Source: Streptomyces atriruber
GTDB taxonomy: Bacteria > Actinomycetota > Actinomycetes > Streptomycetales > Streptomycetaceae
DNA length: 64,000 nt
Assembly: GCF_001418325.1 (NCBI RefSeq)
Contig: NZ_LIPN01000034.1
Span: 1 to 64,000 of the forward strand
Reading direction: 5' to 3'
Shown here: in pieces, positions 60,578 through 64,000 of the stretch
How the letters are laid out: the number at the start of each line of letters is the position of its first letter
Numbering within the stretch: the stretch's first letter is position 1
Notes under the pieces: model-generated
Seen by the model: the letters and a program-made list of their open reading frames with translations, nothing else
Databases searched by the model: none
Told to the model about the DNA's origin: nothing
Made by a program: the position numbers and the translations under genes

Positions 60578-62383
60578 TCAAGGGGTGTACAGACCCTCGA
60601 TGACCTGCATGTACTTGTCACGAATCACCCTGCGGCGCAGCTTGAGGGACGGCGTCAGCTCGCCGGTCTCCGGTCCCCATTCCTCGGTGAGCAGCCGGTA
60701 GCGCTTGATCTGCTCGGTGCGGTTCAGGCGCGCGTTGGCGGCCTCGACCGCGCGCGCCACCTCCGCCAGCACGGCTTCGTGCGTGGCCGGATCCCCCTCG
60801 ATCCCGCGCGCGGCGGCCCAGGCGGGCGCCATCTCCCGGTCCAGGACGAGCAGCGCCACGAGATAGGAGCGGCCGTCCCCGTGGACGAGGGCCTGGCCTA
60901 TGAGCGGGTGCTCCTTGAGCGTGTTCTCGACGAGGGCGGGCGAGACGTTCTTGCCCGTCGACGTCACGATCATTTCCTTCTTGCGGTCGGTGAGCCAGAG
61001 GTAGCCGTCCTCGTCGAGCCGCCCGATGTCCCCCGTGGCGAACCAGCCCTCGGCGTCGCGGGCGTCGTCCAGGCCTCCGTCGGGCCGCAGATAGCCGTCG
61101 AAGACGGTGGCGCCGCGCACCAGGATCTCGCCGTCCTCCGCGATGCGTACGTCGAGGCCTTCCAGTGGACGGCCCACCGAGCCGAGCCGGAATCCGTCGG
61201 GGCTGTTCGTCGTGACCACCCCGGAGGTCTCGGTGAGCCCCCACGCGTCCATGATCACGAGCCCGAACCCCGCCCAGAAGCGGGACACGTCCAGCGGCAT
61301 CGGCGCGGAGGCGCTCGCCGTCCACACGAGCCGGTCGAATCCGGCCAGCGCGAGCAGCGGATCGAGGACTTCCCGCCTGGCTCGCTCGTACGCGTCCCGC
61401 AGCTCCGCCGGGGGCTCCTCGCCCCGCTCCCGGCAGGCGACGTGCGCGCGTGCCGTCTCGTTGGCGGCCTCGATGACATGGCGCCGCTCCTCGGGCAGCC
61501 CGGCGAGCGCCGCCCGTACGGAGGCCGCGAGCTTCTCCCACACGCGCGGGACGCCGAAGAACTGGACCGGATGCAGCTCCCGCGCGGTGGCGGCCACCTG
61601 CGCGGGGTCGGCGCACAGATAGACGTGGGCGGCGCGCAGCACCGGCAGGTAGATGCCGAGCAGGCGCTCCGCGATGTGCGCGAAGGGCAGGTAGCAGATG
61701 TGTCCGACGTGCTGGGGGAACTCGATGACGCCGTCCAGGGCGATGCCGCCCAGGAGCAGATTGCGGTGGGTGAGGCGGACGCCCTTGGGGTCGCCGGTGG
61801 TGCCCGAGGTGTAGACGACGGTGAGGGCGTCGGTCGGGCGGTCCTCGCGCCACGCCTTCTCGAAGGCGTCGGGGTCGAAGAGGCGGCCGCCGCCGGCGTA
61901 CAGGGAGCCGTACGTGCGGTGTTCGCCCGCCTCGGCGGCCTCCACGACGACGAGGCGTTCCAGCGGGGCGGTGTCGTCCGCCAGGAGGGGTTCCCAGCGC
62001 GGCAGTTCGCGGGCGCCCTCGACGATCGCGAAGCGGGCGCGGCTGTGCCGGACGATGTGCGCGACCTGTTCGGGGGCCGCGGTGGCGTACACGGTGACGG
62101 GGACGGCGCCGAGGTGCACCAGGGCGAGGTCGCTCAGCCAGTGCTCGGGGCGGTTGCTCATCATCATCAGGACGTGTTCGCCGCGCTCGACGCCGAGCGC
62201 GGCGTAACCGGCGGCCAGGACCGCGACCTTGCGCCGCGCCTCGCGCCAGGTCAGCGTCGTCCACTCCGCCCCCACGCGCCAGGAGAGCGCGGGAAGTTCT
62301 CCGTGGTCCTCGGCATTGCGGAGCAGCAGGGCGGGGAGCGTGATGTCGGCAGGATCTCCGGGGAGTCGCAGGATCGTGGTCAT
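60578..62383 (-). CDS. Long-chain fatty-acyl-CoA ligase (FadD15-like)
   Basis: ATG 62383, six bases after AGGAGG, gives 601 residues. The AMP-binding motif is VYTSGTTGDPKGVRLTHRN. The ANL motifs AWGLTETSGV, GEILVRG and TGDIGRLDEDGYLWLTDRKK are complete, and the C-terminal domain ends KLRRRVIRDKYMQVIEGLY. It activates long-chain fatty acids to acyl-CoA at the inner membrane. The divergent MerR regulator and intergenic palindrome suggest local control. Confidence 0.92.
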   Translation of the reverse strand: MTTILRLPGDPADITLPALLLRNAEDHGELPALSWRVGAEWTTLTWREARRKVAVLAAGYAALGVERGEHVLMMMSNRPEHWLSDLALVHLGAVPVTVYATAAPEQVAHIVRHSRARFAIVEGARELPRWEPLLADDTAPLERLVVVEAAEAGEHRTYGSLYAGGGRLFDPDAFEKAWREDRPTDALTVVYTSGTTGDPKGVRLTHRNLLLGGIALDGVIEFPQHVGHICYLPFAHIAERLLGIYLPVLRAAHVYLCADPAQVAATARELHPVQFFGVPRVWEKLAASVRAALAGLPEERRHVIEAANETARAHVACRERGEEPPAELRDAYERARREVLDPLLALAGFDRLVWTASASAPMPLDVSRFWAGFGLVIMDAWGLTETSGVVTTNSPDGFRLGSVGRPLEGLDVRIAEDGEILVRGATVFDGYLRPDGGLDDARDAEGWFATGDIGRLDEDGYLWLTDRKKEMIVTSTGKNVSPALVENTLKEHPLIGQALVHGDGRSYLVALLVLDREMAPAWAAARGIEGDPATHEAVLAEVARAVEAANARLNRTEQIKRYRLLTEEWGPETGELTPSLKLRRRVIRDKYMQVIEGLYTP

Positions 62384-62419
62384 GACCGCCTCCTGGTGCC
62401 ATCGATTGGGCCGGAGGGT

Positions 62420-62450
62420 TTCACAACACTGGTGTGCCAGCAATACTGTT
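62420..62450. promoter_or_regulatory. Divergent fadD/merR promoter region with inverted repeats
   Basis: TTCACA (62420-62425) and AATACT (62442-62447), 16 bp apart, can serve merR. Between them is CTGGTGTGCCAG (62429-62440), a short perfect hairpin, flanked by CAACA (62424-62428) and TGTTG (62447-62451) as outer arms. MerR-type regulators bind between -35 and -10, so this is a likely operator. Confidence 0.5.
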
Positions 62451-62504
62451 GCACCGGATTGACGCACGAAGCGGGGACACGTCCCCCGAGCCGACCGGGG
62501 AGGG

Positions 62505-63266
62505 ATGGCGCCGCCTATGACGACCGACACCGAGGGCGTCACGACCGAGGCCGGGGAGCCGACGCTCACGGTCGACGAACTCGCCGCGCGCGCGGGGGTG
62601 ACGGTCCGCACGATCCGCTTCTACGGCACCAAGGGGCTCCTGCCGCCGCCGGTGATCGGCCCGCGCCGCGTCGGGCACTACGGCCAGGAGCACCTGTCCC
62701 GGCTCGCTCTCATCGAGGAGTTGCAGCACCAGGGCATGACGCTCGCCGCGATCGAGCGGTATCTGGAGCAGCTACCGGCGGACCTGAGCGCGCACGATCT
62801 GGCCATCCACCGCGCCCTGGTGGCGTCGTGGGCGCCCGACTCGGCGGAGGACGCCCCCCGTGCCGAGCTGGAGCGCAGGGCGGGCCGTCCGCTGGGCGAC
62901 GAGGACCTGGACCGGCTCGCGGCGATGGGTGTGGTCGCCAGGACGCAGACGCCCGGGACGTACCGCGTGGACCCTGGCCTGTTGCGCCTGGGCGTGCAGC
63001 TCCTGGACGTGCCCATCGCGCACGAGACGATCCTGGCGGCGCGCACGGTCCTGATGGAGCACACGCGCTCGGCCGCGCACGAGCTGTCCCGGCTCTTCCG
63101 CGACGAGGTCTGGGGGCCCTACCGCGAGCGCGAGTCGGACCCGGAGCACGTGGCGGCGATGCGGTCGCTGTCGGCGCACATGCAGCCGATGGTGGTGCAG
63201 GCGCTGGTGACCGCCTTCCAGCGCTCCCTCAAGGAGGAGTTGCGGGAGTGGCTCAAGGAAGGCTGA
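62505..63266 (+). CDS. MerR-family regulator with long C-terminal domain
   Basis: 253 residues from ATG 62505 (GGGAGGG directly upstream); ATG 62517 is an alternative. The N-terminal winged helix reads LTVDELAARAGVTVRTIRFY followed by LPPPVIGPRRVGHYG. After the dimerisation helix (GMTLAAIERYLEQLP) comes a 150-residue C-terminal ligand domain with no cysteine pair, so metal sensing is unlikely. Divergent to fadD, it probably controls it in response to a lipid or drug-like ligand. Confidence 0.87.
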   Translation: MAPPMTTDTEGVTTEAGEPTLTVDELAARAGVTVRTIRFYGTKGLLPPPVIGPRRVGHYGQEHLSRLALIEELQHQGMTLAAIERYLEQLPADLSAHDLAIHRALVASWAPDSAEDAPRAELERRAGRPLGDEDLDRLAAMGVVARTQTPGTYRVDPGLLRLGVQLLDVPIAHETILAARTVLMEHTRSAAHELSRLFRDEVWGPYRERESDPEHVAAMRSLSAHMQPMVVQALVTAFQRSLKEELREWLKEG

Positions 63267-63275
63267 GCCACTCCC
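63244..63275. terminator. Perfect 11-bp inverted repeat over the merR stop codon
   Basis: GGGAGTGGCTC (63244-63254) and GAGCCACTCCC (63265-63275) enclose ten bases. The repeat includes the merR stop and ends 14 bp from the stop of the convergent lipoprotein gene, so it probably acts as a shared terminator encoded partly in the ORF. Confidence 0.7.
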
Positions 63276-63288
63276 GGACCGGCCTCGG

Positions 63289-64000
63289 TCACACCTTGAC
63301 GTGGGCCGCCGTCGCGCTCGGCGTCTCGTCCCGCGTGGCCTGCGCCAGCCGCTCGGCGTAGACCTCGGACAGGGCCGCCAGGTCCCGCTGTCCGGCCGCC
63401 CGGCCGGAGGTGTCCCGCAGGTCGAGCGTGCCGATGTACTCGTCCTGGCGGATCACCATCGTCACGGTGTTCTCCTTCGCGGGAGACTTGTACGCGTAGA
63501 CGGTGCTCTCGTCACCCTGCGGGGCGCCGTCGAGAGCCGCGACCTCGTGCTTGTTGTGCCGCACGTAGCTCTCCCAGGCGGCGAAGGCACGCTCGGCGGC
63601 ACGCGTGTTCCGGTACGCGATCAGGTCGTAGCTCGCACCCTCGGCCTTGTCCGCGGTGCGGTACCCGACCTGGCCGTTGGCGACGGCTCCCTTGCACTTG
63701 CCGCCCGGGTCCTTGCACAGGGAGGGGGCCTTGGCCCGGGTGTGCAGTTCCATGCCGACGTGGCGCAGGGCGGCGGGCATCGTGTCGAGGGGCGGCAGGA
63801 TCGTCTGTGCCCGGCGCGCGGCGCTCACCGAGCCGGTGCCGGTGCCCTTGCCGCCCGTCGCGCCGCCGACGGTCCGGCCGTGCGAGGTGGCGGATCCCCG
63901 CTTGTGCTTCTTCTTGTTCTTCTTGCCTCCGCAGCCGGTCAGGGCCAGCGAGAGGACCAGCACTCCGACGCCGATCGCGCGCGTCGTTCCCCCGGTCGTG
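63289..64000 (-). CDS. Lipoprotein (partial, N-terminus outside window)
   Basis: The frame is open to the right edge. The N-terminal part reads TTRAIGVGVLVLSLALTGC, a hydrophobic signal with lipobox LTGC, so the true start lies beyond position 64000. The mature part has a Lys-rich stretch after the lipobox and a Gly/Ser/Thr linker. A compact domain follows with three cysteines (C of the lipobox excluded: SLCKDPGGKCKG) and a conserved RADKAEG-like region. Exported, anchored at the outer face of the membrane. Function unknown. Confidence 0.75.
   Translation of the reverse strand, partial: TTGGTTRAIGVGVLVLSLALTGCGGKKNKKKHKRGSATSHGRTVGGATGGKGTGTGSVSAARRAQTILPPLDTMPAALRHVGMELHTRAKAPSLCKDPGGKCKGAVANGQVGYRTADKAEGASYDLIAYRNTRAAERAFAAWESYVRHNKHEVAALDGAPQGDESTVYAYKSPAKENTVTMVIRQDEYIGTLDLRDTSGRAAGQRDLAALSEVYAERLAQATRDETPSATAAHVKV

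Noticed and set aside
1..64000. CRISPR arrays, tRNA/rRNA genes, prophage or intact insertion sequences
   Set aside because: I saw no regularly spaced repeats, no cloverleaf-like GGTTCGAATCC T-arms and no transposase or integrase motif in the window.

Overview
The window looks like a chromosomal segment of a Streptomyces species. Evidence: very high G+C with strong third-position GC bias, frequent GTG/TTG starts, 4-bp ATGA/GTGA gene overlaps, several candidate leaderless promoters, an SCO6745-family gene, a conservon-type kinase, and gene order that matches the hopanoid region of S. coelicolor as I remember it (zitB-idi region next to hpn genes). I saw no rRNA, tRNA, CRISPR array, intact transposase or prophage. 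All product calls come from reading motifs, not from searches.

Layout. (1) 1-9.5 kb: an edge-truncated conservon-type sensor kinase, a CGNR zinc-finger protein, a metallo-beta-lactamase-fold hydrolase, a secreted SIMPL protein, a propionyl/acetyl-CoA synthetase coupled to an ABCG-type half transporter, and a class V PLP enzyme resembling the N-terminal half of molybdenum-cofactor sulfurase. (2) 9.7-12.5 kb: an SGNH hydrolase, an ArsR-SRPBCC fusion behind duplicated palindromes, and a tyrosine phosphatase. (3) 12.5-26.3 kb: one long minus-strand hopanoid block. Read in transcription order it is hpnC-hpnD-hpnE-prenyl synthase-shc-hpnG-hpnH-ispG-dxs-hpnO, followed by an XRE/cupin regulator and a 57-residue membrane protein. 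It covers precursor supply (dxs, ispG, prenyl synthase), FPP to squalene (HpnD/C/E), cyclisation (Shc) and the C35 side chain (HpnH/G/O). Most junctions overlap or nearly touch.

(4) 26.6-33.7 kb: a second minus-strand operon next to the hopanoid block. It encodes two CDP-alcohol phosphotransferases, a LicC-like cytidylyltransferase, a protein with the signature of sn-glycerol-1-phosphate dehydrogenase, a GT2 glycosyltransferase and a TagGH/Wzm-Wzt-type ABC exporter. This is the best candidate here for an uncharacterised pathway: synthesis and export of a phosphodiester-linked surface lipid or glycan. A 97-bp near-perfect palindrome lies upstream of it. (5) 34-38.8 kb: galE-like epimerase, a zinc exporter (zitB) with a Zur-box-like palindrome, a start-less ORF remnant, a 22-residue upstream ORF before a methyltransferase-acetyltransferase fusion, and idi.

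(6) 38.8-49.2 kb: anti-sigma-like ATPase, HdeD-family membrane protein, crotonase, a GlxA/DJ-1 pair, SCO6745-family protein, a 54-residue microprotein, Tex, an ABC-F ATPase and an unrecognised protein. (7) 49.2-64 kb: D-amino-acid oxidase family protein, BCCT transporter, three secreted peptidases (M14, S15-type, M1), an alpha/beta hydrolase, a macro-domain protein, an amino-acid permease, a long-chain acyl-CoA ligase with a divergent MerR regulator, and a lipoprotein cut by the window edge. Several convergent gene ends share perfect inverted repeats that probably act as bidirectional terminators.
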